DNA from: Borrelia hispanica CRI
GTDB lineage: Bacteria > Spirochaetota > Spirochaetia > Borreliales > Borreliaceae
Reading direction: 5' to 3'
NCBI RefSeq assembly: GCF_000500065.1
Contig: NZ_AYOU01000164.1
Location: forward strand, 1 to 64,000
Length of the DNA: 64,000 nt
Positions 27,453-38,714 of this stretch are shown piece after piece. The notes under the pieces are model-generated. The model worked only from the letters and a program-made list of their open reading frames with translations, made no database searches and was not told the DNA's origin. The position numbers were made by a program, and so were the translations under genes. The first letter of the stretch is position 1. Each line of letters starts with the position of its first letter.

Positions 27453-29336
27453 TTATACTCCCATTTTGTTTATTATTGTGTCTATTAATTCTGCAGAAAC
27501 ATTGATGAATTTACTTGCAGCAATAAATGATTGTTGAAATTCTATCATATTTGCTAATTCTTCATCTTTATTTACACCAGATATCGATAATCTTAAATCG
27601 GTTAAATTTTTAAGTATTTGTTCTTGGCTATTTTTTGTAATTTCTGCTATTTGTCCTTTTATTGCAATATTTGAAGCTGTATTTGCAAAATAGTCATTGA
27701 GTGTTGAGTTTTTTTCAATCATGATTTGTGAATTTACGAAAGATGCAATACGTAATGCTGCTTTATTGTCACCAATAGGAGTATTATTTGTTGGGGTTTT
27801 AATACCCGATGCAATTTTTGATGGATCTTCTGCAATTACTTTAGATACTCTAATCCATGCTGATGGATTTTTTAGAGGAGATATTGAATATCTGGTTGTG
27901 TTTGTTAATTGGTCAGTGGTATTAATGTTTTGATAGTTATAAGCACCTTCAATTCCTGATGCATTTAATATACCAGTATAATTTGTTAAGAATAATCCAG
28001 AATCTTCAATATGTTTAATTCTAAAAATGGTACTATCCTTATCTTCTTCTTTAACTGCCTTAATTTCAAATTTTTTGTTTTCATTAATTCTTGCAGTAAC
28101 TTGTGCATCAGAATTGTTTATTTTATCTATTACATCTTTAACAGTATCTGTTACATTATATGGTATTTCTATAAAATCATTTTTATTTATTGCTTGAAAT
28201 CTGAGTATTCCTGCAAATCCTAATTTTTCTTCTGGGGAAATTTCATTTGTACTATTTACTTTAAATATATGAACAGAATCAAATTGTCCATCTCCATTGC
28301 TGTCGTATCTTCCACGATCGTCAGTTAATTTGTATTCTTGCTCAAAGAAGATTCTTCCATTTTGTTTGTCAAGGCCATATCCTGATATGTGGACCTCATT
28401 TACAAGTTCTACAATATTGATTGCTATATTATCTAATTCATTAATTTCATTTTTAATTTCGTTATCCCTTATATTAATAAGAGCTCCTAGTTTTCCTGTA
28501 TTGATATTAGCAGTTTCTCTATTATTCCACAAAATATTCCATTTTGTCTTTGTGGGCCCATTTGCTACATCTAATATAAGTTCATTTGCTATTGTACCTT
28601 GAATTAGATGTTTTCCTTCCATATGGATTAAAAATTCATTAGGATCCTTTTTGTTTTCTATGGAGATACTGATTAAATTGCTTAATTTGTCAATTATAAA
28701 ATCTCTCTCATCCATTAAATCATTGGGATGATCTTTCATTGCAATTGCTTTTGCTATTTGTTTATTGAGATCACTGATGTTTCTGAGATAATTATTTATC
28801 TCTTCGGTAGTGATTTTGATTTCGTCATTTGCCATTGTGTATATTCGTTCAAGATAATGAAATCTGCTTGTTACTACTTCTGCAAAAGCTTGTCCACGTT
28901 CTAATATAATATTTCTTTCTGCTAATCCTTGTGGTTGTTTTGATAAATCCTGCCAACTTGCCCAAAAATCGTTTAATCTTTTTCTCATTGATTGTTCTTC
29001 TGGTTCGTTATATATATTTTCTAACAGAGAAATAAATCTATCTTTTAAGTTCCAATATCCAAGGCGATGTGATTCTTCAGCTATTCTTATGTCTAATAAT
29101 TCGTCTCTTATTCGTTCTATAGATTGAACCATTATTCCTTGTCCTAATTGTCCAGCCTTATTTGTTCTATTTAATTGAGGAGCATATATTGGCATTTCGG
29201 TTTTCATTATAATTCTTTGCCTTGAGTATCCTGGCTTTGTTGTATTAGTTAAATTATGTCCCACTGTGTTCATAGCATCTTTATGTGCAAATAAACTTTT
29301 TTTCCCAATTTCTATTCCTGAAAATGTTGAATCCAT
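27453..29336 (-). CDS. flgK: Flagellar hook-associated protein FlgK
   Basis: The first hook-filament junction protein. The N-terminal rod-hook motif is [20 protein letters not shown], then [19 protein letters not shown]. The C-terminal helix ends [20 protein letters not shown], typical of FlgK. It has 627 aa with a variable middle region. flgN, its likely export chaperone, lies immediately upstream (18 bp) and flgL downstream (3 bp). Confidence 0.96.
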   Translation of the reverse strand: MDSTFSGIEIGKKSLFAHKDAMNTVGHNLTNTTKPGYSRQRIIMKTEMPIYAPQLNRTNKAGQLGQGIMVQSIERIRDELLDIRIAEESHRLGYWNLKDRFISLLENIYNEPEEQSMRKRLNDFWASWQDLSKQPQGLAERNIILERGQAFAEVVTSRFHYLERIYTMANDEIKITTEEINNYLRNISDLNKQIAKAIAMKDHPNDLMDERDFIIDKLSNLISISIENKKDPNEFLIHMEGKHLIQGTIANELILDVANGPTKTKWNILWNNRETANINTGKLGALINIRDNEIKNEINELDNIAINIVELVNEVHISGYGLDKQNGRIFFEQEYKLTDDRGRYDSNGDGQFDSVHIFKVNSTNEISPEEKLGFAGILRFQAINKNDFIEIPYNVTDTVKDVIDKINNSDAQVTARINENKKFEIKAVKEEDKDSTIFRIKHIEDSGLFLTNYTGILNASGIEGAYNYQNINTTDQLTNTTRYSISPLKNPSAWIRVSKVIAEDPSKIASGIKTPTNNTPIGDNKAALRIASFVNSQIMIEKNSTLNDYFANTASNIAIKGQIAEITKNSQEQILKNLTDLRLSISGVNKDEELANMIEFQQSFIAASKFINVSAELIDTIINKMGV

Positions 29337-29354
29337 TTTACACTCCTTGATTAT

Positions 29355-29849
29355 TTAAAGTTTTTTGTTTATTAAGACGGATGCTTCATTTGGCGTTCCG
29401 TTTTTTGGTCCATAGGGGTTTTTATAAGTGATATTATCTATAGTCTCTTGAGCATCTTGAAATATTGAGTCTAACATATCAAGGGATGTTTCTACATAAC
29501 TTGATATTAGATGATTTAAATTTTGAATATTTAATATTCCTATTTTTAGTCTATGAAAGTAGTTATATATTTCTTTCTTGTAAGTTGAGCATAATTTTTC
29601 TATAGTCATGTAAGTTGATTCAAATTGTTCATTTTGTGTAAATTCTTTCCAAATTTTATCTCTCTTTTGTTCTACATCGTTAAATTTTTGTAGGTAAATA
29701 TTTGTTTTATCTATTGATTCTTTCAACATAATTGCATTTTTTTCATCAAGACATTTTTTTATATTTAAATACATACCATATATTTTTTCTATTAAAAAGG
29801 TTTCTTCTTCTAATGTGTTTTTTAGTTCAGTTTCTAATTTAATTTCCAT
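29355..29849 (-). CDS. flgN: FlgN-like flagellar export chaperone
   Basis: A 164-aa mostly helical protein with the FlgN look: long amphipathic helices (ELKNTLEEETFLIEKIYGMY, IKKCLDEKNAIMLKESID) and a Pro/Gly-containing C-terminal tail. It would hold FlgK and FlgL before export. The identification leans on position directly upstream of flgK. It heads the operon, with a promoter 14 bp upstream and no strong Shine-Dalgarno. Confidence 0.8.
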   Translation of the reverse strand: MEIKLETELKNTLEEETFLIEKIYGMYLNIKKCLDEKNAIMLKESIDKTNIYLQKFNDVEQKRDKIWKEFTQNEQFESTYMTIEKLCSTYKKEIYNYFHRLKIGILNIQNLNHLISSYVETSLDMLDSIFQDAQETIDNITYKNPYGPKNGTPNEASVLINKKL

Positions 29850-29862
29850 TTCTTTAAAGTAA

Positions 29863-29891
29863 ATTATAAGTGAAATTTATGATATTTACAA
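29863..29891 (-). promoter_or_regulatory. Promoter of the flgN-flgK-flgL-fliW-csrA operon
   Basis: On the minus strand -35 TTGTAA (29891-29886) and -10 TATAAT (29868-29863) are 17 bp apart, a housekeeping sigma-70 pattern. The predicted start near 29856 leaves a leader of only about 6-7 nt before ATG 29849. Confidence 0.65.
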
Positions 29892-29946
29892 ATTTGAAAT
29901 ATTGTTATTTTTTATTATTTTGTGTTTTGGTTTTTTCTTTTATTTT

Positions 29947-29986
29947 TTGATTTTTGTTATTTATGCTATGTTATAATTTTTATAAT
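29947..29986 (+). promoter_or_regulatory. Promoter of mnmE
   Basis: TATAAT occurs at 29972-29977 and again at 29981-29986, just before ATG 29989. TTGATT at 29947-29952 is 19 bp before the first. No Shine-Dalgarno lies before the ATG, so a leaderless or near-leaderless mRNA is likely. Confidence 0.5.
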
Positions 29987-29988
29987 CT

Positions 29989-31383
29989 ATGAGCAGGCTT
30001 TTTCAAAAAGAAGATGATATTGTTGCACTTGCTACACCTTTTTTTAGTAGTGCTTTATGTGTAATTCGTAGTAGTGGAGTTTCGGCGATTGAAAAATTTT
30101 CTAAAATGTTCTCAGAGCCTAATAAGTTGCTTGAGGCATCTGGGCATACTATTCATTATGGATATATTCTAGATAACGAAACTAAAGAAAAATTGGATGA
30201 AGTTGTTGTTTGTCTTTATAGAGCTCCAAAAAGTTTTACAGGGCAGGATTCAATAGAAGTGATGGCTCATGGTTCTCTTGTTGGTATAAGAAGAATTATG
30301 GACTTTTTTTTGAAAGTAGGTTTTCGAATGGCTGAGCCTGGTGAATTTACCTTTCGTTCTTTCTTGGCAGGGAAACTTGATCTTACTAAAGCAGAGGCTA
30401 TAAATGAATTAATTTCTGCTAAGACTAGGCAAGTACATGCTCTTGCTGTTAATAAACTTTCAGGTTCTTTATTTGATAAGATAGATTTGATTAAAAGGGA
30501 TATTTTAAATTTTCTTTCAGCCATTAGTGTTTATCTTGATTATGAGACAGATGATAATGAAGTTGTTATTCCTGTTGATGTTATTTTAAAAAGTAAATCT
30601 GAACTTGAAAGGTTAATTGATTCTTATGATACTGCAAGAAAATTGGAGAATGGTGTTACATTAGTATTGGCTGGTTCTGTTAATGTTGGCAAATCTTCTC
30701 TTTTTAATTTGTTATTAAAAGAAGATAGGGCTATCGTTTCTTCTTATGCTGGTACTACACGAGATTATATTCAAGCAAGTTTTGAATTTGATGGTATTTT
30801 ATTTAACGTATTTGATACAGCAGGACTTAGAGAGACTAGTGATTTTGTTGAACAGTTGGGTATAGTGAGGAGTAATTCTTTGATTAAAGAAGCATCTTTA
30901 ATTTTTTATGTTGTTGATTTAAGTGGCAAATTAACGGATGATGATTTGAAATTTATTGATGCTTATAAGGAAGATTCTAGAGTGCTTTTTGTTTTAAATA
31001 AGGTGGATTTAGAGCAAAATAATCAAACAGTTGAATTTTTTAATTCTAATAATGTAGGTTCATTAAACACAGTAAAGATTAGTACTAAAACTTTATTTGG
31101 TATAAATTCCCTTTATAATAGTATAAGGTCATTGATAGGTGTTGATTATATGAAGACTATTGATTGTGATGTTGTGATATCATCAACTCGTCAGGCAGAA
31201 CTTTTAAAGAGGGCTTATGCTTTAATTATTGAGTTGTTAAGCAAAATAGAACAAAATATAAGTTATGATATGTTGGCATTTGATGTTTACGAAGTGGTTA
31301 ATGTTTTAGGGGAAATAACGGGTGAGGTTACTAGTGAGGATGTGCTTAACAATATGTTTAAGAATTTTTGTTTAGGAAAATAG
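29989..31383 (+). CDS. mnmE: tRNA modification GTPase MnmE
   Basis: With MnmG it installs the cmnm5/nm5 group on U34 of certain tRNAs. The N-terminal folate-binding domain opens [20 protein letters not shown]. The G domain carries [12 protein letters not shown] (residues about 225-236), [18 protein letters not shown] and NKVD. The protein ends in the catalytic C-terminal motif CLGK. It has 464 aa. mnmG begins 2 bp after the stop, so the two complex partners are adjacent. Confidence 0.97.
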   Translation: MSRLFQKEDDIVALATPFFSSALCVIRSSGVSAIEKFSKMFSEPNKLLEASGHTIHYGYILDNETKEKLDEVVVCLYRAPKSFTGQDSIEVMAHGSLVGIRRIMDFFLKVGFRMAEPGEFTFRSFLAGKLDLTKAEAINELISAKTRQVHALAVNKLSGSLFDKIDLIKRDILNFLSAISVYLDYETDDNEVVIPVDVILKSKSELERLIDSYDTARKLENGVTLVLAGSVNVGKSSLFNLLLKEDRAIVSSYAGTTRDYIQASFEFDGILFNVFDTAGLRETSDFVEQLGIVRSNSLIKEASLIFYVVDLSGKLTDDDLKFIDAYKEDSRVLFVLNKVDLEQNNQTVEFFNSNNVGSLNTVKISTKTLFGINSLYNSIRSLIGVDYMKTIDCDVVISSTRQAELLKRAYALIIELLSKIEQNISYDMLAFDVYEVVNVLGEITGEVTSEDVLNNMFKNFCLGK

Positions 31384-31385
31384 GT

Positions 31386-33248
31386 ATGGATTTTGATGCT
31401 ATTGTTATTGGAGGAGGGCATGCTGGTATTGAAGCATCTCTGGCTCTTGCAAGATTAAATTTTAAAACAATTTTGATTACTCAAAATTTAGATACAGTAG
31501 GCAAACTCTCTTGTAATCCTGCTATTGGTGGGCTTGCTAAGGGAAATATGGTGAGAGAGATTGATGCTCTTGGTGGAGAGATGGGATGTCTTATTGATTT
31601 TAGTATGATTCAATTTCGCATTTTAAATAAAAGTAAGGGTCCTGCTGTACAAGCACCTCGTGCGCAAGCTGATAAATTAGTATATCAAGTTAAAGCAAAG
31701 GAAACATTAGAGATTCAGAGTAATCTTGAACTTTTTCAAGATACTGTTAGTGATTTTTTACTTAATCCTATGAAAAATAAGATTGAAGGTGTTGTTACAG
31801 AGAGGGGTAATAAATTTACATCGAATGTTGTAGTTCTTACAACAGGAACTTTTCTTAGAGGCAAAATATTCATAGGTGAATACAAGGCTTATATGGGAAG
31901 GATTTCTGAACCAGCTGCTTTTGGTCTTGAGAAAATTTTGCTTGAGCTTGGATTTGAAATGGGTAGACTGAAGACAGGTACTCCTGCAAGGGTTCATAGG
32001 CGAAGTATTAATTTTTCAAAAACAGAAATTCAGTTTGGAGATTCTGATATCATTCCTTTTTCTTTTTCAAATACCAAAATAGATAAGACTCAACTTTCTT
32101 GTTATGTTACTTATACTAATAAAAAGACTCATGAGATAATTAGTGAAAATATGCATCTCTCTCCACTTTATTCTGGGGAAATTGTTGGGAATGGTCCAAG
32201 ATATTGTCCTTCTATTGAAGATAAAATTGTTAAATTTAAAGATAAAGATAAACATCAAATTTTTATTGAGCCTGAGGGGATTAATACCCAAGAGATGTAT
32301 CTTAATGGTTTAAGTTCCTCTTTACCTGAGGATGTTCAAAAAAGGTTAATTAATAGTATTGATGGACTTGAGGATGCATTAATTACAAGACCTGGATATG
32401 CTGTTGAGTATGATTATATTAATCCCATTGAATTATATGCAAGTCTTGAGACTAAAAGGGTTGAAGGACTTTTTGTTGCTGGGCAAACTAATGGATCTTC
32501 TGGATATGAAGAAGCTGCAGCTCAAGGTTTGATGGCCGGAATTAACGCAGCACTTAAATTGCAAAAAAAAGAGCCAATGATATTGCCAAGGACTAGTTCT
32601 TATATTGGTGTTTTAATTGACGATCTTGTTACTAAGGGTACCAAAGAGCCTTATAGAATGTTTACCTCAAGAGCTGAACATAGACTTAATTTGAGGCATG
32701 ATACTAGTGACAAAAGATTGATAAAATGGGGATATGAAGTTGGATTAGTTAGTGAGGAGAAATATTCTAGGTATTTTTTTAAGGAAAAGCAAATTGAGGA
32801 AATTAAAGAACTTTTGAGACATAGACGTCTTAAAGAGAAAGAAGCTAGTAGTTTTGAATTAAAAAGGCATATTAATAAAGATTTTTATCATATTGTAAAA
32901 GATCCATATATTAATTTAAAGGATCTTGTTAATATCGATCCTAAGTTAAATGCTTCAAAAGTAATTCTTGAGCAAGTTGAATTAGACATTAAATATGAAG
33001 GCTACATTAATAGGCAAAAAGATTTGATTAGAAAAATGAATAATCTTGAACTTATTAAATTGCCACTTGATTTTAATTATGAGATTGATGGTCTCTCTAG
33101 AGAGGCTAGGGAAAAATTTGTTCAAATTCAACCAGCTAATCTTGCTCAAGCAAGTAGGGTTTCTGGCGTTAGGAATACTGATATTCAAGTTTTGCTTATA
33201 TATTTTTCAAATCCTAAAAATAAAGTAGTGCTTAATTTAGATTTATGA
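31386..33248 (+). CDS. mnmG: tRNA uridine 5-carboxymethylaminomethyl modification enzyme MnmG
   Basis: The FAD-dependent partner of MnmE, also called GidA. The start at ATG 31386 gives [20 protein letters not shown], the FAD-binding fold; an in-frame start inside mnmE at 31368 is unlikely. Conserved segments follow: [40 protein letters not shown] and [16 protein letters not shown]. It has 620 aa. It overlaps rsmG by 4 bp (ATGA). Confidence 0.97.
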   Translation: MDFDAIVIGGGHAGIEASLALARLNFKTILITQNLDTVGKLSCNPAIGGLAKGNMVREIDALGGEMGCLIDFSMIQFRILNKSKGPAVQAPRAQADKLVYQVKAKETLEIQSNLELFQDTVSDFLLNPMKNKIEGVVTERGNKFTSNVVVLTTGTFLRGKIFIGEYKAYMGRISEPAAFGLEKILLELGFEMGRLKTGTPARVHRRSINFSKTEIQFGDSDIIPFSFSNTKIDKTQLSCYVTYTNKKTHEIISENMHLSPLYSGEIVGNGPRYCPSIEDKIVKFKDKDKHQIFIEPEGINTQEMYLNGLSSSLPEDVQKRLINSIDGLEDALITRPGYAVEYDYINPIELYASLETKRVEGLFVAGQTNGSSGYEEAAAQGLMAGINAALKLQKKEPMILPRTSSYIGVLIDDLVTKGTKEPYRMFTSRAEHRLNLRHDTSDKRLIKWGYEVGLVSEEKYSRYFFKEKQIEEIKELLRHRRLKEKEASSFELKRHINKDFYHIVKDPYINLKDLVNIDPKLNASKVILEQVELDIKYEGYINRQKDLIRKMNNLELIKLPLDFNYEIDGLSREAREKFVQIQPANLAQASRVSGVRNTDIQVLLIYFSNPKNKVVLNLDL

Positions 33249-33877
33249 TGACTAATTTTAAATTTGCTTTGAAAAATTTGAAAGTGAATTTTACTTCAGA
33301 AAATATTGATAAATTGAGATTTTACATAGAGAAAGTTTTATTATTTAGTGATAGGTTTAATTTGGTGTCAAATAATGTTCGCAACTTTGATGCAATGCTT
33401 TTACATGCTCTAGATTCTATTTCTGGATTGCCTATTGTTAAAGATAAAAACCCACAACAAGTACTTGATGTTGGCAGTGGAGCTGGATTTCCAGGAATTG
33501 TTTTAGCCCTTTTTGATCGTTATAGAAAATATATTCTTCTTGAGCGTAGTAATAAAAAAGCTATTTTTTTAAAAATGATTAGTTTGGAACTTGGTTTAGA
33601 AAATGTGGAGGTTTTAGAGCGTAATGTTGAGGAGGAACCAAATAAATATGAATTTATTACAATCAGGGCTTTTGGAGATATAAAAAAATATGCAAATATT
33701 TTGGGATCGATTTTAAAATCTGGTGGTTTAATTATGGCTTATAAAGGGAAATTTGATAAGGTTGAATTTGAAATGAGTTATATTAAAAATTTATTTGACA
33801 AAATAGAAATAAAATCATCAGAAGTGATTTCTGATAAAGAGAGATATTTCCTTTTACTTTATGATTATAAATGTTAA
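33245..33877 (+). CDS. rsmG: 16S rRNA (guanine-N7)-methyltransferase RsmG
   Basis: Methylates N7 of G527 in 16S rRNA; also called GidB. The SAM-binding motif [17 protein letters not shown] is complete, with [15 protein letters not shown] and the helical N-terminal [13 protein letters not shown]. It has 210 aa. ATG 33245 overlaps the mnmG stop; ATG 33248 is an alternative. It ends the mnmE-mnmG-rsmG operon, with 70 bp to the next gene. Confidence 0.95.
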   Translation: MMTNFKFALKNLKVNFTSENIDKLRFYIEKVLLFSDRFNLVSNNVRNFDAMLLHALDSISGLPIVKDKNPQQVLDVGSGAGFPGIVLALFDRYRKYILLERSNKKAIFLKMISLELGLENVEVLERNVEEEPNKYEFITIRAFGDIKKYANILGSILKSGGLIMAYKGKFDKVEFEMSYIKNLFDKIEIKSSEVISDKERYFLLLYDYKC

Positions 33878-33947
33878 TTTTATTATCTAGGTTTTTAGTT
33901 TATATTTTATTTTTCTTAGCGAGGAAATTTAGTACTATAGGAGTGGT

Positions 33948-34940
33948 ATGAAAAATAGTTTTCAAATAGATTCTGAAGTAGAGAATGCATTAAGTTTAAT
34001 AAATAAATTTAGAAGGGAAGTTGCAAGTAGAATTCTTGGGCAACGAGAAATGATAGATGCTATTTTGATGGGAATCTTAACAGAAGGTCATGTTTTACTT
34101 GAAGGTGTGCCGGGACTTGCTAAAACATTGACTATTCAAACAGTTTCAGATGTTCTTGATCTTGAATTTAAAAGAGTACAATTTACCCCAGATCTTTTGC
34201 CTTCTGATCTTACGGGTAATATGATATATAAGAGTACGACAGGAACTTTTAAAGTTAGGAAGGGTCCAATATTTTCAAATATTGTTTTAGCAGATGAAAT
34301 TAATAGAGCCCCTGCTAAAGTTCAATCTGCACTTCTTGAGGCAATGAGTGAACGTCAAGTAACCCTTGGTGATGAGACACATAAGTTACCTGATCCATTT
34401 TTTGTTCTTGCAACACAAAATCCAATTGAACAAGAAGGAACTTATAATTTGCCAGAAGCGCAACTTGACAGATTTTTGTTGAAAGTGAATGTGAAATATC
34501 CATCTATTCAAGATGAAATTAAGCTTCTTAAAATATTTTCAGTTGATGGTGGACTTGAAAATATTAAAGTTGCAAAAATAATGAATGCTTATTCTTTAGC
34601 AGATCTTAAAAGGATAATTGGTAAGGTTAAGGTAGATGATAAAATAATGCTTTATATTGTTACCTTAATAGCAGCTTCTCGTGAAAATGATAAAAAAACC
34701 TATCCATTTACTAAGTATATTGAATTTGGAGCATCTCCCAGAGCATCACTTAGTTTGCTAAAGTGTGCTCGTGTTAATGCTCTTTATGAGGGACGATTGT
34801 TTGTTCTTCCGGAAGATGTTAAGGCTGTAGCTTATAATGTATTAAGGCATAGAATTACTCCTTCGTATGAGGCAGAAGTTGAAGAAATGAATACTGATGA
34901 TATTATTAAGATACTTCTCTCAGCGGTTGCTCTTCCTTAG
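33948..34940 (+). CDS. moxR: MoxR-family AAA+ ATPase
   Basis: A AAA+ chaperone that in this context works with von Willebrand factor A proteins. Walker A is GVPGLAKTLTIQ (residues about 54-65), Walker B is VLADEINRAPAKVQSALLEA, followed by MSERQVTLGDETHKL and TQNPIEQEGTYNLPEAQLDR with the Arg finger region. It has 330 aa. It heads a seven-gene plus-strand operon of DUF58 and Bat proteins. The substrate is unknown. Confidence 0.95.
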   Translation: MKNSFQIDSEVENALSLINKFRREVASRILGQREMIDAILMGILTEGHVLLEGVPGLAKTLTIQTVSDVLDLEFKRVQFTPDLLPSDLTGNMIYKSTTGTFKVRKGPIFSNIVLADEINRAPAKVQSALLEAMSERQVTLGDETHKLPDPFFVLATQNPIEQEGTYNLPEAQLDRFLLKVNVKYPSIQDEIKLLKIFSVDGGLENIKVAKIMNAYSLADLKRIIGKVKVDDKIMLYIVTLIAASRENDKKTYPFTKYIEFGASPRASLSLLKCARVNALYEGRLFVLPEDVKAVAYNVLRHRITPSYEAEVEEMNTDDIIKILLSAVALP

Positions 34941-34947
34941 GATTTAA

Positions 34948-35835
34948 TTGGATATGCAATATAGTAGTGAATCAAGTGCTAGTACTAAAACTAAAATCAA
35001 AGCTTTAAAATTTTTCTCTAGAAAAATGCTCTTAGAGCTTAATTTTGGTGGATATCGTTCTATTTTTAAAGGTCTTGGTCTTGAATTTCATGAGTTTAGA
35101 CCATATGAGGAAACAGATGATGCTAGATTGATTGATTGGAATGTTAGTTCGAAAACAGATAATATATTTTCAAAGGTTTTTAGAGAAGATAAGGGAATAA
35201 ATTTACATTTGCTTGTTGATAATTCTCTTTCTATGAGTTTGGGAAGCATAACAAGTAAAAAAGAAATTCAGGATTTATTGGTTTCTATCTTTGCTCATAT
35301 GGCATTTTTTAATAATGATAAGATAGGTATGACTTTTTTTTCTAGCAAAACGGATAAATTTATTTCATCTAGAAAGGGATATCCGCATTTAGGATTAATT
35401 TTAAATGAGACAATTAATAGGCAGTTAAAGAGGGGCAGTAATTTAACATATGTATTTAAAAATACAGCAGAGTATTATAAGAAAAGATCTTTAATTATTA
35501 TCATTTCAGATTTTAAAGCCAGCGATTATTTTAAATCTTTAACAGTTCTCAGTAAACGTCATAATATTATTGCGATAAGACTTACAGATTTTTTTGATGA
35601 AAATCTTCCTCAATATGGACTTTTAACCTATGAAGATATTGAAACACGTGAGGATTTTTTAGTTTCAGGGTTTAGTAAGAAGATATTAAATAGTTATAAG
35701 AATTATTGGACATTAGATAAAATAAAATGGCGGAAAGAATGCATAAAAAGGAATATTAATTTTATAGAAATTGACACAAGAGATGATGTTTTTAAAAAAT
35801 TAAAGGTGCTTTTGAAAAAGGAGAATAGTATTTGA
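34948..35835 (+). CDS. DUF58 protein of the MoxR/Bat operon
   Basis: The DUF58 signature is clear: FHEFRPYEETDDARLIDWNV, then NLHLLVDNSLSMSLG with a DxSxS MIDAS-like metal site (DNSLS, residues about 91-95) in a VWA-like fold. It has 295 aa and no signal peptide, so it is cytoplasmic or membrane-associated. It starts 7 bp after moxR and is probably its partner. The function is not established. Confidence 0.92.
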   Translation: MDMQYSSESSASTKTKIKALKFFSRKMLLELNFGGYRSIFKGLGLEFHEFRPYEETDDARLIDWNVSSKTDNIFSKVFREDKGINLHLLVDNSLSMSLGSITSKKEIQDLLVSIFAHMAFFNNDKIGMTFFSSKTDKFISSRKGYPHLGLILNETINRQLKRGSNLTYVFKNTAEYYKKRSLIIIISDFKASDYFKSLTVLSKRHNIIAIRLTDFFDENLPQYGLLTYEDIETREDFLVSGFSKKILNSYKNYWTLDKIKWRKECIKRNINFIEIDTRDDVFKKLKVLLKKENSI

Positions 35836-36740
35836 AAAATATGATTTTCCTTTTAACTTTATTTCTTTTATTTCTTGCTTTTAATTTATTTTCGTATGAA
35901 ATAAGAAATGAGATGTTTATTCCAACTCGTTATTATGTGGGAGATACTGTTGAGTTGAAATTTTCTTTAATTCTTGGTGATGATGAAAAATTTATTCCTA
36001 TCGCGTTTGAAGAAATTAAAAATGAATTTGTTGAGGTTAGGTCGATATTATACAGACCTGAAAGTGGAGAGATAATAATATCTTTTGTTTCATTTTATAT
36101 AGGAAGTAATACTCTTCCTCATATTTATGTTGGGGATATTATTAGAAGTGATAAAACTTTTAAGTTGATTCTTAATAATATTAAAATCAATACTAGTACA
36201 TTAGTTGCAGATGATGATTCTCTTAAGATTCAAGATATAGAAGGAGTGCTTTTTCTTCCAGGTACCAGTACGTATTTTGTTGTTTTTATTTTGGCTTTTA
36301 TATTGATTCCATATCTTTTTATTAAGTTTTTAAAACTTATAAAGCAATTATTAGTATTTCTAATAATAAAGCATAATTTAAGAAGGCCTTATAGAGTATT
36401 TCAAAAACAATTGAGTATTTTAGATAACTATATTGAAAGCGAAGAAAAACAGAATGTTTTTTATAATTTATTAAATTCGTCTTTAAGAGTTTATTTGTCT
36501 AAAAAAACAGGTTTTGATTTTAATGCGATTACTACTACTGAAATTTCTGAGATTTTACAAAGTCTTAATGTGCCCCATGAAATTCGTTCAACCTTTGTTA
36601 ATATGCTTAGACTTTCTGATTTTAGCAAATTTAGTGGAATTAATTTATCGGGTGATAATTTATCGCTTGTTTTAAATGACTTGAAAAAAGCGGCTTTTAA
36701 TTTTGAAGAATTTAATAGAGGTGATAATGTTAACATTTAA
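35832..36740 (+). CDS. Membrane-anchored Bat-operon protein, 302 aa
   Basis: An N-terminal signal segment (MIFLLTLFLLFLAFNLFSYE) is followed by a beta-rich extracytoplasmic domain (YYVGDTVELKFSLILGDDE), one strong membrane helix near residues 148-170, and a helical cytoplasmic tail. The start is TTG 35832, overlapping the previous TGA, with AAGGAG 8 nt before it. It lies between the DUF58 gene and batA. It looks like a small BatD/DUF4381-like subunit, but the family is uncertain. Confidence 0.82.
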   Translation: MKNMIFLLTLFLLFLAFNLFSYEIRNEMFIPTRYYVGDTVELKFSLILGDDEKFIPIAFEEIKNEFVEVRSILYRPESGEIIISFVSFYIGSNTLPHIYVGDIIRSDKTFKLILNNIKINTSTLVADDDSLKIQDIEGVLFLPGTSTYFVVFILAFILIPYLFIKFLKLIKQLLVFLIIKHNLRRPYRVFQKQLSILDNYIESEEKQNVFYNLLNSSLRVYLSKKTGFDFNAITTTEISEILQSLNVPHEIRSTFVNMLRLSDFSKFSGINLSGDNLSLVLNDLKKAAFNFEEFNRGDNVNI

Positions 36741-37728
36741 TGAGCCTTTGTATTTATTTTTACTTGTAGTATTGCCATTAATAATTTATTTTAGCCATTT
36801 TTTTAGTCGTAGAGGTGGGAAAGTTAGATTTCCTATATCTATTTATGGAAATTTTGGTTCTATAAAATTAAGAGATTATGTACTGAATTTATTGTATTTT
36901 GTGACTTATACTTTTTTTTATCTAGCTATAATAGTTATGATCTTAACTTTAGCAGGTCCTTCTATATCAAAAAAGAAAATGACATATCTTAGTAGTGGAG
37001 CTGATATTGTTATTGTGTTAGATATATCTCCTAGTATGGGTGCTATTGAATTTTCGTCAAAAAATAGACTTGAATTTGCAAAAGAATTGATTGAATATTT
37101 TGTATATCAAAGAGAAAATGACAATATTGGCTTAGTAGCTTTTGCAAAGGAGGCATCATTAATAGTGCCACTTACAATTGATAGAGATTTTTTTTCTAAG
37201 AAGTTAGATGATATTTATATTATGGATCTTGGCAATGGATCTGCTTTGGGACTTGGTATTTCTATTGCTCTTTCTCATTTAAAGCATTCTGAAGCACCTA
37301 AAAAATCAGTCATTGTTTTAACAGATGGTGTGGTTAATTCAGATGAAGTTTATAAAGATCAAGTAATAAATCTTGCTCAAGGATTAAATGTGAAAATTTA
37401 TTCTGTTGGAATTGGTAGTGATGAGGAACTTAATGTTGGTTTTGAGTTAAGGTCTGGTAAATTTTATCAGGGAGTTTTGAAAGAAGTATACGATCCTAGC
37501 ATGCTTTTTGAAATTTCAAATAAAACAGGAGGACTTTTTTATTCTGTTGGTGATGATTTTTCATTTAAACTTGCAATTCAAGATTTTTCGAAAAAAGAAA
37601 ATGTAGAGAGAAAAGTTAAAATATCAGTTGATAATAATGATGTTTATAATGAATTTTTGTTGGTAATATTTTTTTTATTAATTCTTTATTTTGTTTTTTC
37701 AAAGATTATTTTAAAAGAGGTGTTATGA
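36727..37728 (+). CDS. batA: BatA-like von Willebrand factor A membrane protein
   Basis: A VWA-domain protein of the Bat (Bacteroides aerotolerance) family. The start at ATG 36727, after the good Shine-Dalgarno GAGGTGAT, gives LTFNEPLYLFLLVVLPLIIY, a membrane segment. A second membrane segment follows near residue 60, then the VWA domain with MIDAS motif LDISPSMGAIEF and VIVLTDGVVN. A last membrane segment closes the 333-aa protein. It overlaps the upstream gene by 14 bp and batB by 4 bp. Confidence 0.93.
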   Translation: MLTFNEPLYLFLLVVLPLIIYFSHFFSRRGGKVRFPISIYGNFGSIKLRDYVLNLLYFVTYTFFYLAIIVMILTLAGPSISKKKMTYLSSGADIVIVLDISPSMGAIEFSSKNRLEFAKELIEYFVYQRENDNIGLVAFAKEASLIVPLTIDRDFFSKKLDDIYIMDLGNGSALGLGISIALSHLKHSEAPKKSVIVLTDGVVNSDEVYKDQVINLAQGLNVKIYSVGIGSDEELNVGFELRSGKFYQGVLKEVYDPSMLFEISNKTGGLFYSVGDDFSFKLAIQDFSKKENVERKVKISVDNNDVYNEFLLVIFFLLILYFVFSKIILKEVL

Positions 37729-38714
37729 GTATAGGCAATTATTATGCTTTTTACTTGTTTATAGTTTTATTTATAGTTTTGTTTGTGTATGCTTATAATT
37801 TTAGAAAAGCACTTCCGTTTTTTAAAGCCTTAAGTCTTATGCATGTTAATAGTGCTTATGTTAAAAATTATTACATAAAGAAAATACTTATGATTTTCTT
37901 TTTTGTGTTGAGTTTTGCTTTTTTAATTTTATCAATTTTGGATGTTTCTTGGGGACAAAAGGCCACTGAGGATGAAAGAGTAAATTTAAGAATATCTTTT
38001 GTTGTTGATATTTCGCGTAGTATGTTAACTTTTGATGAGGGAAAATCTATTAATAGACTTGAGAGTGCTAAAAATTTAATTAGTTTAATTTTGAATAGTT
38101 TTGAGAATGCTGAGTATTCACTTACTATTTTTAAGGGTAAATCTTTATTAGTTTTGCCTTTTTCTAAAGATAAGGCCAGTTTATATAAGATGTTAAATTA
38201 TATTGAACCTAGCTTAATAAGTTCTCCTGGTAGTTTTTTAGGTGATGGGGTTTTGAGTGCTATACAAGGAATCAAAGATAGTTCTTATTATAATTTTTTG
38301 ATAGTTTTAACAGATGGTGATGAATGGGGTGAGAATAATTATTATACTTTTTCTAAATTAATTGATATACGTAATATTATAAGCTTTGTAGTTGGAATTG
38401 GAAGCAATAAACCATTGCCTTTGATTGATAATCATGTGAATGTGAGAGTTCAGAATGATAGTTTGATGACTTTCATGCTTAATGAGGATAACTTGTATCT
38501 CTTAACATCTTCTATTAAGGGTTCTTATTATAATTTATATCTTAAAGGTACTAATTATGTCATTAATGAGATAAGGAATGATATAATAAAAAAAAGTTCA
38601 AGTAATATTTTATTAATTGGCATTTTAAGATACAAGCTTTTTTTATCTGTTTCTTTTTTATTTATGATGTTGTATATATTTGTTAAGGTTATTAAATGGG
38701 ACGATACTTTTTAA
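37725..38714 (+). CDS. batB: BatB-like von Willebrand factor A membrane protein
   Basis: A second VWA protein, sister of BatA. It has an N-terminal membrane segment (YAFYLFIVLFIVLFVYAY), a second near residue 55-70, and a VWA domain with MIDAS motif VVDISRSMLTFDE and LIVLTDGDEWG. A C-terminal membrane segment ends the 329-aa protein. The ATGA overlap with batA and the 19-bp overlap with batC mark tight coupling. Confidence 0.93.
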   Translation: MSIGNYYAFYLFIVLFIVLFVYAYNFRKALPFFKALSLMHVNSAYVKNYYIKKILMIFFFVLSFAFLILSILDVSWGQKATEDERVNLRISFVVDISRSMLTFDEGKSINRLESAKNLISLILNSFENAEYSLTIFKGKSLLVLPFSKDKASLYKMLNYIEPSLISSPGSFLGDGVLSAIQGIKDSSYYNFLIVLTDGDEWGENNYYTFSKLIDIRNIISFVVGIGSNKPLPLIDNHVNVRVQNDSLMTFMLNEDNLYLLTSSIKGSYYNLYLKGTNYVINEIRNDIIKKSSSNILLIGILRYKLFLSVSFLFMMLYIFVKVIKWDDTF

